Origin: Apoderus coryli
Lineage: Eukaryota > Arthropoda > Insecta > Coleoptera > Attelabidae
Assembly: GCA_911728435.2 (NCBI GenBank)
Contig: OU452206.1
Span: forward strand, 19,852,821 to 19,916,820
Reading direction: 5' to 3'
Length of the DNA: 64,000 nucleotides
Below are positions 1 to 12,499 of this stretch, in pieces. Both the position numbers and the translations under genes were made by a program. Below the pieces are notes generated by a model that saw only the letters and a program-made list of their open reading frames with translations, had not been told where the DNA came from and searched no databases. Within the stretch, counting starts at the first letter, position 1, and each line of letters opens with the position of its first letter.

Positions 1-289
1 TATATACATGCAGAATTTAATTCCTTCCTATTGGATAATATTCTTATATGCAAATTCGTTATTATTGTATGTTTTCAATGTACGTCCTTATAATATTGTA
101 TATAATGAGGATGTAAAGAAAATAATAATCTATAATCACATATTATCAAGTCCACATTGTGCCTTTTATATAATAAATAAAAGTTCTACCCAACCTGCAA
201 TTTTGCAAGTCGTGTTGTTCGTTGGAATGAATTAAAATCAAAAAAAATATTTGCTGATTGCCAATGAAGTAACATTTTATGTTTATTCT
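1..289. other. AT-rich stretch, nothing recognised
   Basis: An open frame at 8-235 (+) of 75 residues shows no family motif and resembles chance ORFs in AT-rich DNA. I see no RNA gene or repeat. Confidence 0.4.
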
Positions 290-600
290 GAATTCAGAGG
301 TGCCGCAGGGATCAAAAGCTGGCCCGTTAAAATTTACTTTCTTTATCGATGACCTAAAGTTTTAATCTCTCAGATTTGACAGCGATTGCGTTAATTTGCA
401 GAGCAAAAGAGAGCATCCAGTTATTTGCTGACAACATTTGGTTTAATTCCTTAAATAAACCTCATAGCTGAGGCAGCAACTTGTCGCTTGGTTTTCTGCT
501 GTGAACTTTGAGCTGTCAAGAAACAGTAGCATACCAAGACAAATCGCTAAATTGTTGCTAAATGTAAATGAGGTTTCTCTCGTTAATAAAAATAATTATA
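290..600 (+). mobile_element. decayed non-LTR reverse transcriptase fragment
   Basis: Reading from about 298 gives VPQGSKAGPLKFTFFIDDLK, a degraded form of the GVPQGS-LGPLLF-INDL block that precedes the catalytic box of LINE reverse transcriptases. A stop follows, and after a frame change SIQLFADNIWFNS appears at about 415-455, a decayed FADD box in which the second aspartate is Asn. Further on, QQLVAWFSAVNFELS fits the usual W..N.L.LN block. The copy is short, shifted between frames and cannot encode an active enzyme. The clade is not resolvable; Jockey/CR1-like is my inference from the motif wording. Confidence 0.7.
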
Positions 601-2390
601 AATATAACAACATTTAATAAACATTACCTTTTACATTCACATCTATTAGGCACTATCAACTGTAAATAAAATAAATATCAAAAGACCTACTGTATGTCTG
701 GTAATCTCCAATACTTACTTATCTGACTACCTTAAGCTCCTCCAAGCATTTACTATTACTGATAAGTTCCTTTCTATATGAAAATTCTTTTACAACGACT
801 AAGATAAACACTCGCTATCTGCTTTTAGTTATATCTACAGACTACTTACTATATACTGCTTCTGGCAGGCATTTAAAAACTGCCTTAGTGTAGATTTAAA
901 ATGGAAATTTTATAGGTCATATTTCTACATAAATCATTTACAAAATTAATTTTCCTTAACACAAATATAGGGTGATCCAAAAAGACGCGCACAAAATGAG
1001 TAGGAACACACATATTTTTGTATATGATTCGTCCCGAATATTTACACCAAATTCGGCACTGTTATTTGCTTGTATGGCCCAAATATTGTTGCAGTATTTT
1101 ATCGATAGAGAACTACTTATTTACGGAGTTGTTTCCAACGTTGTTGTCAGTAAATAAATGATGTTTAAAACAATAACATTTTGTGGCAGTTTTTATGCAG
1201 ATGGTCAATAATATTCAACCAGATTCACTAAATGTTTAAAGATTTCAGCAAAAAAAAACAATAAATAATAATAATAATTGGAACGCTTTTAAAATTAGTA
1301 TTTAAAAACATAGTTGGTTAAATATTAAATACAGTAGACCTCTGTTTGGCGGTTCTCGGCTTTAACTAAGATAAAGCATATTTTGTGTTTTTTCTTTCGG
1401 GGTACCTCATCCAATCCAATCCAATCCAATGCATTTCTAAGGCTTTATCAACAGGATCATTTTGGCCACTTGCATGCGTTTGAATCCCCCTATAGATGAT
1501 GTATGACGTTTCTAAGCGCAGAGTATATAGGATTTACAGCTATATTTTATATAAACGCACATACCTAATATGATTCAGTTGTTGTAGATTTATTGTAGGA
1601 TCTTATTTGTGACTAGATAGCTATTCCTATTTATAAAACGTTAAAAATTGAATCAATAATAACAAGTATGGTATTCGCCGAAAGTTATATTTGTCATATC
1701 ACAGATGTTAAATCATTTTGGAGAATTAGGATTTAAGCTTGAAATATTCGTTTTTAAAATTATTTTTGACGAGATTCCTTTAATTCGTATATAATGCTAA
1801 ACGTTTTGGAAATGAATAACAGCATAATGTTATACTGTTGTTCTTTTTTGATTTTTTTTACACAAGCATTAATTGTTTAAATAATAAAAAAATACATTTC
1901 AATCAGAATTTTATTAAAATATAGTTACAGAAAGGGCTATAAATAGGTATGAGCCACAATAGACCTTCAGCAGACCCCCTCGCTTTAATTTATTAATTTA
2001 CACCTCAATCCAATCTTATGATTGGATAGAGTAGTCATTACATTAATATATTAATATCATTGCGTTCACGCCCAAACAATCTACAAAAACTCATTGGGAA
2101 GTTCTCAAATTTAAAAAATCCAAGTCAATGATGATAACCTTTTCGTAAGGTACAATTTGTGTGGGCAGAAGATCGATGAATGTACGTACTATCGTACAAC
2201 ATGATGGAATATACAAGCGAAGCGTATGTGAGACACAAACCACAGACACACATTCTCACATAAGTTGATTCATGTCGTACAAGATCATAGCACGTGGTAT
2301 CTACGATATATTTTCGTGTAGCATAATATGTGAACACAATCATGCACTATGGTGTTTGTGTGTGTGCAAAACGTCTATTGTTTACATCAT
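601..2390. other. no gene seen; short repeats only
   Basis: Unique-looking AT-rich DNA. Four tandem CCAAT units lie at 1411-1430. A mariner-like terminal string (AGGGTGATCCAAAAAGACGC) starts at about 969, but no matching inverted end was found. ORFs at 972-1157 and 2125-2343 are short and unrecognised. Confidence 0.4.
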
Positions 2391-2608
2391 CTAAAATGTA
2401 CCCGTGTCTTTTGTCAGTATAAATCTCAAAACGACAATGTTGTTAAGAACATATTTGGCGAGTGAAATAAATATCCGAAAGGCGTTATAGAATTTCCAAA
2501 TGATTCTTTGGGACAACGAGTTCAGCCTTAAGGTTTTAATGATTTTGTGGATTGACAAAGCTACTCTATTAATTTTGTAGAATGAGCATATATATATGGG
2601 CAAGAAGA

Positions 2609-2905
2609 TCACTTTGTACCATATAGGGGAAGTTTCTTTAAGAGAATCGCATGAGAAACACAGTCAAATGCTCTAGAAAGATCGCAAAATACAGCCGTCA
2701 GAATGTGTCCTTGTTCCATTGCACCCACTATAGACTGCACTAACCTCATCAATGCCTGCTTGGTAGATCTTTGCTTTCGATATCCAAACTGTGTGTCTGA
2801 AAGCAGTTTATACTTATCCAGATAGCCTATTATTAAAAGCAAGCTCTATTGGCTTCGAAAGGATTGGTATTATAGAGATCGGACGATAATTGTTTACCTT
2901 TCCTT
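2609..2905 (-). mobile_element. non-LTR reverse transcriptase fragment
   Basis: On the minus strand NNYRPISIIPILSKPIE (about 2895-2845) runs, after a frameshift near 2842, into YLDKYKLLSDTQFGYRKQRS and VFCDLSRAFDCVSHAILLKK. These are the fingers motif and catalytic box A (FCDLSRAFD) of a LINE reverse transcriptase of the Jockey/CR1 group. Box C (FADD) is missing, so only about 95 codons of the palm remain. The adjacent minus frame 2391-2612 may be more of the element but has no diagnostic motif. It is a dead fragment, distinct from the abundant family 1 elsewhere in the window. Confidence 0.8.
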
Positions 2906-4088
2906 AAAATATTTGGACCATTTTTTTTTATAAAAATCCGCTTTCAAAAATACAAAATAAATGTGTGCATCCAGAACCTAAATTTATTCTGCTTTAGATC
3001 TAAATTAAATTGTCTAAACATCTGAACATTATATTTGAGCCATTAATCATAATGTCGGTGATATCGCAGAGACGGAAAAGGTGAAAATGGCATTATGAAT
3101 AATATAAACTGCCTTTAGATAAGCACAAAACGTTGAAAAATATATACCTACGAGTATTATACCCCCGAAATGCACTTATCTCTCCACTTTATGGAAGAAT
3201 AGCCACAAAAACCATTTACAAACAGGTCCTAATTGTAACTTTTCAACTGCCGCCGCATAGACCATTCATCATCTTTTCTGGCCTGGTGGATGCCGAGACT
3301 TTATATATATACATTTCTATTATACCTACATTTTAAGTAGATAAATACTACAGATTATTCTTTATGCAACGTTGTCATCTGTTGTGAGGGGTGTTCCAAA
3401 CAATCCGTACTACATTAATAGAGTATACCTTTATATGCTTTTAGAACTAGTAGAGTATAGTGGTAAAATAATTCATAAGAAGCTTCCAAAACAATCCAGA
3501 ATGGATGTTCACTTTGAGACAGATGAATAAGCAGAAGGTTACATTAATACAATAACTATTGTTTTCAATCAACAATCAAACGATTTGTAAGCTTCTTCAG
3601 AGGAATTTTACGTGACCGCGGTTAAATTGAAACTGAGGATATTTTTACAGACCGAAAAACTAACAAAGGCGCCTCGCCATCAATAGAAAGATCGGTGAGT
3701 AAATCAATAACAGAGTTGTCAATTCTAGAAGTCGTTCAGCGAAAGATTATTCCATGACACTCGTTTCTATGGCTTTCCTAAAGATTCATAAACTGAATGA
3801 CTCACTTGCTTAATAGTTAGTAGAATTGAATTTCCAACATTTAATTTAGCAAAATATCTGAGCTCCATTTTAAAAATTATGGGAGAGATTTGTTGTTGAT
3901 ATTTTGATAGTCTGACCTCATGGACGTGATAGTATTCAGGATTTTTGTAATCATGTAAATTCTATCCATTCTAATAGGTATTATTTATTATTATTAGTCG
4001 TAAAACAGTAAACGGTAAAACCGATGAAACTGTTGCTCAGTTCCTAATTTGAGATTTTTGAAATATTGATGTCATCCTCACTAATCTT
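2906..4088. other. no intact gene; possible decayed mariner trace
   Basis: Around 3395-3800 (+) a terminal-like string GGGGTGTTCCAAACAATCC is followed by broken frames resembling the helix-turn-helix part of a mariner transposase (QTICKLLQRNF, then SPSIERSV). The match is weak and has several stops, so I do not call an element. ORF 3133-3336 is unrecognised. Confidence 0.25.
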
Positions 4089-4790
4089 CTATAGCGAGTA
4101 GTGGACCAACTGATCGCCATGGTCCTCCATGAAATTGTCCAGCCTGTTCTTAAAGCTGTCAACCATTTGCGCCATTATCACCTCTTCAGGTAATGAATTC
4201 GATGCATATACAACTCTGTTTGTTATAAAATTCTTCCGAGGAAGTCTAGCACATCTCTCCTTGTCAAGTTTCTTACTATTGCCACGCAGATTAGGATTTA
4301 TAGCAGGATGAAATACATCGAGATTCACCGAGTAGTAGCCACTAAGTATCTTGTATGTTTGAATTAGATCGCCTCGTTGTCGTCGATCATAAAGACATGT
4401 CAAATTTAAATCGCTCCTCATATGGTATATGTAAGTGCATGAGGTAGCTTAGTGAATCTCCTCTGAACCCTTTCCAATGCCTCTTTGTCCTTAATGAAGT
4501 AGGGGGACCAAACGCTGTTGGCATATTCCAATAGTGGTCTGACATACGATTTATACAATTGCAATATTAGAGAGTTTCATCTCGATTTGAAAGCTCTCTG
4601 TATCAGATACCACAGTCTATTAGCTTTCTTCACTGTGGCGGAAATATGGAGCCTCCCACTGCAAGTCCGCTGTTACTAGGACACCAAGATCCTTCTGCTG
4701 TCAAATTTAAAAGCCTCAATCGCTCCTCGTATGGTATATGGCTAAGTGCATGAGGTAACTTAGTGAATCTCCTCTGAAAATATGAAATAT
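4089..4790 (-). mobile_element. LINE C-terminal fragment with internal duplication
   Basis: The minus frame 4421-4089 (110 residues) reads CLYDRRQRGDLIQTYKILSG, then LRGNSKKLDKERCARLPRKN, FITNRVVYASNSLPEEVI and FKNRLDNFMEDH. This is the typical C-terminal tail of CR1/Jockey-like LINE proteins (RRLRGDLI-TYKIL, then R-FF-RVV-WN-LP-VV). Upstream, minus-strand sequence to about 4700 encodes more of the thumb region in broken frames. A stretch of about 55 bp at 4414-4470 recurs, diverged, at 4725-4780, pointing to an internal duplication. It has no catalytic core and is inactive. Confidence 0.75.
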
Positions 4791-5862
4791 TCGGTTAATG
4801 ATTGAAGAAAAAGGGCATTTTGTAGAACTTCTTATTGTCGTAATACAAATATGTCTCTAGGATATAGAGTGTATAGGAAGCCAACACACTGACAGATATT
4901 TCGACGCTCACTCACATCATCATCCAACTCAAAAGTTATTCGTTATAATTCATTACTTCTTCGTGCATTTTCTTTGTCACTGTCACAACTTGAATATTTA
5001 TTAATACCCTGCCGGACGTTTTTGGCCTGTCCGTTTTTATGCGAATGATACAAGTGTCTTTGTTTCAGCCGGAGATGAGAGCCGGTTAGTACGGACTGCT
5101 AATTCTTAAATTATATCCTAATGAATAGTTTTAAGCCCCGAATTATAATGTAGGTGTATATATGAATATAATTATTTGTATCATTGCTAATGCTAATATC
5201 GAGGATTATTATTGACTATCCCTTAATGTATTAGCACAGTATAATAAATAATACAGTATTCTGACTTTCGCTTGCGAGTCGTCCTGCGCATATCGTCGCG
5301 CATGCCGCTATTATGGGTTAAAACGTCACAATAATCGCATTGACGTAGATAGATACCCGTCACTCCTGTGTTCAATATATAGTTCAGTGTCGGCGTGTAC
5401 GAGATAAATAAATATTGTGTTTGTAATCTAATTCTGTGTTTTTGGTATAGTGTTCGTGAGAATTAAAAGGATTTTATTTTTATTAACGTATCCTATGATT
5501 AATACAATGAACAATCAGGGAGAACATGTATGTCCTTCAAAATGTTGTCCCAATAAGCGGTACACTTGCTCTAAACATTTAAACATTTTTTTCACTTCCC
5601 CACAGATCCTGTTAGGTGAGTAATAATTAAAAATAAAGATGAATACTAGATAATTTTACGTTTATAACATCTATTTGTATAACCGTAAAATTTATATTAC
5701 GAAATGGCAGTATCTAATATGTTTTTAAACTAAATGAAAGTAAAACAAAAACACAAGTTGTATCGTGGCGAGACAGCATGATAACGCAATCAGCTAGGGG
5801 TTATATTATTGACAATATATATATGCCCCTTGTTTGACTTAAATTGCTGAGAACAGGATTCA
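4791..5862. other. no gene; possible solo LTR or promoter-like block
   Basis: From about 5000 to 5480 the base composition is less AT-rich, with CpG-containing patches (5270-5310), a TATATA at about 5376, a GTGTCGGCGTG block and two AATAAA-like signals at 5406-5415 before a TG-rich stretch. That order is what an LTR U3-R-U5 looks like, but no terminal duplication or partner LTR was found. Confidence 0.2.
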
Positions 5863-5981
5863 GATTTAAGTCCAATGATGAAGTAATCGCTGAAACGCAA
5901 GCCTATTTTGATAATAAAGGGAAATTTTGTCATATTTTGTCATATTGTTATCATTCTGAGGAGCTAAAGAAAATGGAGTAA
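5863..5981 (+). mobile_element. mariner transposase C-terminal fragment
   Basis: Translation from 5863 gives RFKSNDEVIAETQAYFDNKG and ends SEELKKME with a stop. SNDEVIAET-AYF is the conserved C-terminal segment of mariner/SETMAR-type transposases (SNEEVIAATEAYF), just after the third catalytic aspartate region. Only about 39 codons remain and no catalytic residues are present. Terminal repeats were not located. A remnant of a cut-and-paste element. Confidence 0.65.
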
Positions 5982-7850
5982 AGAGTATATTGGAAAACAC
6001 AAATGGAAATCTCAACCCTCTTAAAGAACATAAAAGATCGGTCAGACTTCGGAATATAACCTCATCAGCATTCGCCAAAAATTATGTCGAAATCGGACAC
6101 AAAACCAGAGAATTTCAAACAACTTCAGAAACGGTCGTAGTCTTGCTATCAGCCTGTCATCCAGGAGTGACAATTGTAATTGATAGGATCTTTACAAGAA
6201 GATGATTAAATACTACTTTTAGATTGGGATAAGAAGATTTGTCCCTCGTACATAGTGTATACAGACACTACAAGTCAAATTGAAATTCATGAATATAAAC
6301 ACAAACATACTGTTCTTCCCAAGCATGAAACAACAAACTACAAATTATAGCATCCACCGGCCCATCTATAGTGCACAATTTTCTATGCATATGTGTGTAT
6401 TTTTTCCATGGGTTGTATTGTACCATAATGAAAGGTACACATGCAAGAAAGAGAGACTCCGCTATTATACGGTAATTACAGATATTATCGTTGCACTTGC
6501 TGAAGTGAGATTCAGAGACTCGTAAATGAAAGGATATTACCCACAATTTAGATTGAACATAACTTTTGCTAGTGCGCTGTGGCTATTAGATTTATGGCAT
6601 CTTAAAAACAATTCGTGGCGGACGTACGGATATAAAATGAATACGCTCGCGTGCTTTGCCAATTTGTAATAAACTAAATTACTTTGATTTGAATTTGGAA
6701 TAAAACTAGCATACGGGTTCTTTGAAATAACTTACGATACAAATTTTTAAACAATTTGAGTGTGATGATATGATAGCCCCTATAGACCGATTCTCAAAAA
6801 TAATAAATACATTTTTTTTGCCAGAATGCAAAGTTTCGTTAAATGAAAAAATGACTTTTGGTAAATTATCTCTGTCTGTATGAATTTGAAGTTGACATGT
6901 TGCTAAATCAAATTTGCATCCATACCCATGTGGCATTTGAATTTCAACAGAAAAAAATAAAGTTTCTTTTATTTTATAAATCTGTACATTAATATTAAAT
7001 TGAAAGCGATGGGACTAATAGAATGCAATATTTGGATTTGAAATTATTAAATATTTTAAACTCAACCTTAACATTTCTTTTTTTTTGTTTTTGGGAAAAG
7101 ACTGTGAAAATAATGTCTAAAATCGTTTTGACTTTTCATCATCATTAGGATCGAGGAACTTAGTTTCACCATAGAATAAGTAAGCTACGCTAACCAGAAG
7201 TTTATCTTCGTGTAAATAGCATTGATTTGTATGGGATTTTTTGAAACTCGCGCAGATTTTGTGCGCATCATAGTATTGTTCACAATATCAAACAAGCGGG
7301 CAATAAATTCTGTACTAACAATTAAAATAGTACACAATTTCACATAAGCGGAATATTTTCGCGCAACTTTCGCAATAAAAAAAATATGTTTAATTTTAAA
7401 ATATACTTTATTATAATAATATTTATTTCGTCTCATTCGTACTCATGTACATACACGTCGGTAACCCAAGGTATAAAACATACGTATTTTATTTTAATAT
7501 ATAATAAAAACATAATAATAGCTACATAAATATCTATAAATGTGTGTACAAAAAAAAATCAACAATAAAAAATTTAAACAATACAGCATGATATCATTGG
7601 TCAGCATTTAGAAATTTTTGTCAATTAGTAGGTTTTTTAATTAGCTCTCCATATCATATTATATTTATATATGAAGTCTGTTTCATGAATTTTTTGAGTT
7701 GCACCGGAAAAACGTGTTTTTGGTCATTATATACGTAAATAAGTAGTTTTAAAAAAATGTTTGTCTGTCTGTATCCACGAAAACTAAAACACAAAAAACC
7801 ATTTAATAATCGAAAGTTGCGATGATTCCGAAATTCTGTCAAACTTTCTG
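5982..7850. other. no gene seen
   Basis: AT-rich DNA with several 60-90 residue ORFs on both strands (for example 5990-6205 +, 6268-6546 - and 7185-7436 -). None shows a motif, and overlapping frames on both strands are equally open, so I treat them as chance. Confidence 0.4.
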
Positions 7851-8430
7851 TTAAGGTTCTTCACCTCCAGTCTCAAGGCTTTCTTTTCTTGGAGATTGCT
7901 CAGATATTCCTGGAGATGTTTGCAGTTGTTCTGTAATTTAGAATTTCATCTAATACATGAAGATAGAATTTGTAGTTAAAAGTAACTTACTATCTAAAGG
8001 GTTTTTTTCCAAATTCAGGTCATCAAAAACCAGAGAAGATCCATCCGAAATCATGCCTAACGTTGATGGTTGTGGTGAATCGGTGCGCACTTAAAATAAA
8101 TTAATTAAATATGTACATACGACTGACACAACATTCATTAAACATTTACGTTGTTTGCTAGCCACCTTTTTAAAAATAGTTGGTATGGCTTCATTTTTCA
8201 GCTTGCTGTCGCCAAAACCGGCAAAACATTTTCTTCTCAAAATGTTCACTACAAACTTTGCGGTTAGACACTTTCTCCGGTTCGTTCGACATCAAGTCTA
8301 ACCTGCCAATGTTTTCCAACCATTGAAGTTGCCTTTAAAATTATTTAAAAAATATAGCTAAAACATTCAACTTTTTGTGTATGTACATACATACCTTATT
8401 GGATCAGTCGGAATTTCAGTATACTTTTAT
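7851..8430 (-). pseudogene. spliced THAP zinc-finger gene fragment
   Basis: On the minus strand four pieces join at canonical GT/AG sites with matching phases: about 8430-8396 (ending TEIPTDPIR), 8332-8150, 8089-7991 and 7930-7851 (stop). The joined product reads TDPIR, QLQWLENIGRLDL, KVCSEHFEKKMF, then EAIPTIFKK, then a Ser/Pro/Glu-rich tail ending LETGGEEP. C-x2-H in CSEHF and the A-PTIF block are hallmarks of the THAP zinc-dependent DNA-binding domain (C2CH). One extra base after the MFC codons shifts the frame before GFGDSKLKNEAIPTIF, so the copy is probably broken. The first two THAP cysteines are not visible upstream. It could be a decayed host THAP gene or a P-element-like transposase; known THAP proteins are nuclear DNA binders. 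Confidence 0.65.
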
Positions 8431-8450
8431 TCTTTTAAATCAAGAACATA

Positions 8451-9960
8451 ATTTTTTTATCTTATTTTTCCAAGTTTTCTTTAGCTAACATCTCTTAAAT
8501 AATTAAAAAATTGGTGCCGCCAATTCCACAAAAGCTTATCTGTGACTGTTCTCCATGATTATGTCAATTCTATTAGGATTTTTCAATCAACCAGTAAATT
8601 TAAATCATCGTGTCATGGGGCTGACATAATTACCGGTACACCTAAGTGTGAGAATCCACCTACGTCGAATTCGTCATAAAATAGAAATCAGTTCACTTTG
8701 TTTGCAAGTTCTTATAAGTACAACCAAATTGGCATAATTTCCTTGAACAAAATAGGGATTAAACCGTATTTGTTTAACATGCAAAGCATTTTTTAAGTAC
8801 CTACGTGGAAAATAAGAATCAGGAGATATGTATCTCCGCGTCTATGCAGTAATCCACAGAGATTTAGATAGTACAGGAGATTATTAACAGTTAGATTCAG
8901 TAAATAAAATTAAATATCCTGTCCCGTGAGAAATAGTCGTTTTTTTATTATGCTTTTCTCTATTTTATGCTACGTTTTAAAGAAAATATAAAATTACACA
9001 ATAGTTCGTTTCTTTTGAATTGTGTATAGTTTCATTCACACCTTTAAGAGATAAAATTATGGTATTTTATAATGTTCTTTTGTTAAGAAACTGACAGCTA
9101 ATTAATGTTATAGATATTTATTTTTTAACTATACGAGGGGGCGTTTCTAATTCCGAAGAAAAGAAAAATACTATCCTAAAAAAATATATTGAACCTTTCG
9201 TCAAAAGTTACCCGGAAACGTTTTTCCCACGGAGTTCCTTTTTAATTTTTGGGAACAAATAATAATCGCAAAGTCTTGTCTTGTCCTTGCAGGTTTCTTC
9301 AATTTACCTCGTCGTCGTTTATCTGATAGTGCCGCCATGGAACTGTGATTCATCACAGCAATTGTTGATAAATAGTGTTCGGGAAAATTGATTTGGCATT
9401 ACAATTTAATTATTAAAGATCCCTATAATCTTAAATTTATGGCTATATTGCTTTATTACATGTTCATAAATGCATACACATATGATCCAAACACTTTCAT
9501 TTAACACCCATCCATCGTAAATCTTCGATAGAAAGATACCGTATAATTAAAATTATACAGTTCTTTAAATAACATATTGTAAACGAGCAAAATTATACTC
9601 AACGCATAGTGTAATATGGACCTCCGCTTCGTCAATAAATACTTTATACGGACAGTGTGTTTTGAAAAACCAACATCTATTTGCAAAGCCATTTTAACGA
9701 CTTGAATCCATTAGGTTTTTAGTAGAGAGAGTCGTAAAATTTAAGTGCAGTTGAGTATTTTTTTGTTGCTGTCGGTCATTTTAACTTAAGATATTTTTGT
9801 TGATATTTAAAAGGTAAATACATGAAAAATGTAGCAAACACAAAAGGAGTATTTGTTTATTTACAATTATTGTGAGGTTGCTTTCCAAAATTAACTATAT
9901 TTAATGAAATAATACAATTACTGTACAACAACACGGGTACATTTCTATCAGATCATTCCA
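8451..9960. other. no gene; possible mariner terminal trace
   Basis: At about 9134 the string ACGAGGGGGCGTTTCTAATT resembles a mariner terminus, followed to about 9270 by frames that could be a decayed transposase. No second terminus was found. The rest is featureless AT-rich DNA. Confidence 0.25.
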
Positions 9961-9983
9961 ATCATATAAAAATTCAAAGTAAA

Positions 9984-10897
9984 GTGGTTGAATTCAAGGA
10001 CTGTGCTCGAAACTTGGGACTATACATGGACCAAAATCTGCGTTTCACTGCACATGTTAACCATTGCTTGAGAAAGGCATATATGAATTTGAGGTCAATC
10101 TACCACAATCGCCATCTTTTAACTAGACGCACAAAAATTGCCTTATGTGAATCCCATGTTTTATCGCATTTTAATTTTTGTAATTCCGTCTATAATTCTT
10201 GCCTTACAAGTATTGATTGTGGTAGAATACAGAAATTACAGAACAGCTGTCTGCGTCTTGTATTTGGTATAAGAAAGTATGATCGCTTAAGTGGAAGGCT
10301 GGAGGAGGTGATATGGTTGAGTATGAAGAATCGCCGTCACTTACACAGTGCTTGTCTTTATTTTAACGTTCTATATAACAAAACGCCTCCATATTTGTTC
10401 GCCAAAATCACTGATGTGCACAATATTAACATTAGGTTTAAGGGAACACTGACTCCACCAACTCATATTCGTATAACGTCACTCGCATTGTAAATGATTT
10501 GCCAATTGATATCCGGAAATCTAAAAGTATTGGGCACTTCAAGAAGAATGTATCTAAGTATTTATTTAATATCCAAAGGAGTGTGTGATCACTCTAATTT
10601 GATGTGGCTCAATTATTATTGTATAATGTGGAAGTACATACTTATAATTTTAGATTAAGTTAAGATTTGTCATATATGTTTGTCTAAGTTCTTAGGTCAA
10701 GTTAGGTTAGGGTTATTTGGGTTAGCTGAACAGGCGGCTACTTAGTAGTCAGCACTGAATCTCGCCCTTTGGGGATATAAACTTGGGAAAATGTAAAAAA
10801 AAATCACACTAGTTTTGTTATATTATATTTATAATTGTTTTTTTTTTTTGTATTTTGCATCCTCAATAAAGGCCTTTATTATTATTATTATTATTAC
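9984..10897 (+). mobile_element. 5'-truncated LINE: thumb/C-terminus, 3'UTR and ATT tail
   Basis: The 169-residue frame 9984-10493 reads KDCARNLGLYMDQNLRFTAH, then LSHFNFCNSVYNSC and IQKLQNSCLRLVFGIRKYDR. This is the post-catalytic part of a CR1/L2-like LINE polymerase (NLG-MD-L-F-HV, LS-FN-C--VY, IQ-LQN-C-R). Palm and endonuclease are absent, as expected for 5' truncation during target-primed reverse transcription. A 3'UTR follows and ends with AATAAA and an ATT microsatellite at about 10874-10897, the kind of simple-repeat tail CR1/L2-type elements use instead of poly(A). It is probably the same family as the fragment at 13280-14294, which supplies the missing catalytic half. Confidence 0.8.
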
Positions 10898-12415
10898 TAC
10901 TCTGTGTCTATAATACCTTTGTTTGGCACTTCCTATATGATCTGTCTATAGATTTAATTCAGTTTGAATTACAGAATTGTGTTTAGGAAAGAGTAAGATA
11001 CAAATAGGGTTTTAAAATCTTGAATTACCTGAAATATCTTTCATAAATCTGTTTACAATAGAATGTACATTTTGCCCCAGTTGACAAAAAGCGTCGTATA
11101 TTATAATGTGTGTGCAATATCTGTCTGTTAGAGAGAAAGAGAGATAAATAAATATACCTGATGCCACGGCTGGGGTCCTGTCCTATCTCACGAAAACGAA
11201 AAAAGAATTATTGTTTAGACCACCACACTCTGACATGATTAATGTCTATACCAACCATATTACTATATGCGGATTTATTGATGTTCATGTCAATTAAATT
11301 CTTGTTCTTTCTTTGAGTTACATTTTTCTTGTGTTTTTGTTTTGTAAATAATGTTACATTTATTTTGATTTAAGACCATATGCAAATCTGTTAGTCTGAG
11401 CTTCAACATTACATATACTGTGGTGCAGAGCAAGATTTAAAAAAACAATGAATAACAATTTCTATGGCCTTAGGCGTACGCATGCAATTTTACTGCGAAA
11501 GTGACTACAAAAATTAATAAGAGTATGAAAATAATGCAAATAGCGTTTTGTTTCTAATATGCAACGTTTGTTATTGAAAAAAAAAAATGGAAAAAAGTGA
11601 ATTTCGAGTTTTTGGCATAAAGCATTTTCATTCGACAATAAGATCTCTGAATTAAGCCTTTAAAGTGCTCCTTAAACCTTAAATTAACATCAAAAAAGCT
11701 TGATTTGTGAAAGGTAATTGCGTGTCATCTATTTTGATATCTAAGTTGGACTCAATGTGAGCTCTATGGTTTTTTGAGCAAAATACCATGGCCGTAGTTT
11801 TACCTGGATTGATTTTCAAGTTATAGGCCACAATATTAGGAGAGACCGAGAATTATAATTAAAATAATAACCAGGCAAGTCGGAGATAATCAAGAAAACG
11901 AAAGGTTACGGTTTTTTTTTGCCTGTCATATAAACCTCTCTCATATGAAAAATATGTGGTTGGTTATACGAGTATGTGACCAACCTCTTTGTATACTCGT
12001 CCGTTCCCTGAGTTATGGCCAAATTATTTATTCCATACACTATAATTATTCGCTAATGGATGTCTAGGAATTTTAAATGTTGTCTCATGATATCAGTACT
12101 TACAATGATTTATACGTGTATAGTGTTGGATGGTCGGTTTTTTTTTATGTTATAATAATTCATTTAATCGATTTACATATGGTTTTGGTATTAAATACGT
12201 TGTATTTAAATGCATTTAAATAATGAACGAGTTTGTCATGTTACTAAAAGCCTTCTTTGCCTTCACATTAACATGTATATTGAAATAAGACGAAAATAAC
12301 CAAGAAAAATAATATGCAAAAGCAGATTGAGTCTGATGCAGGTTCTTCGAGTTAAGTTATAAAATTATATTTAAATATATCCATCGTTTGATGAAATGTT
12401 GTAAATATGTGATAA
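10898..12415. other. no gene seen
   Basis: AT-rich, without ORFs of note. On the minus strand, 11690-11830 has broken frames resembling LINE thumb sequence (compare KPGKTTAMVFC), too weak to call. Confidence 0.3.
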
Positions 12416-12448
12416 GTAGTTTCGATTTTTCTTAATAATCGAAACTAC
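12416..12448. repeat. 12-bp inverted repeat (hairpin)
   Basis: GTAGTTTCGATT at 12416-12427 is the exact reverse complement of 12437-12448, with a 9-base loop. It sits about 80 bp before the 65-bp tandem array and may mark an element end; no partner was found. Confidence 0.5.
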
Positions 12449-12499
12449 ACTGAACCGAAAAGGTACGTGATATTACTAAAAAAGTGCTTCAAATCAATG

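Noticed and set aside
6268..6546. Overlapping ORFs of 92 (-) and 81 (+) residues as genes
   Set aside because: Both strands are open over the same interval and neither has a motif; expected by chance in DNA of this composition and window size.
10690..10730. TTAGG-like units (GTTAGGTTAGGGTTA) suggesting an insect telomeric repeat
   Set aside because: Only two or three imperfect units inside a LINE 3'UTR; far too short for a telomere or interstitial array.
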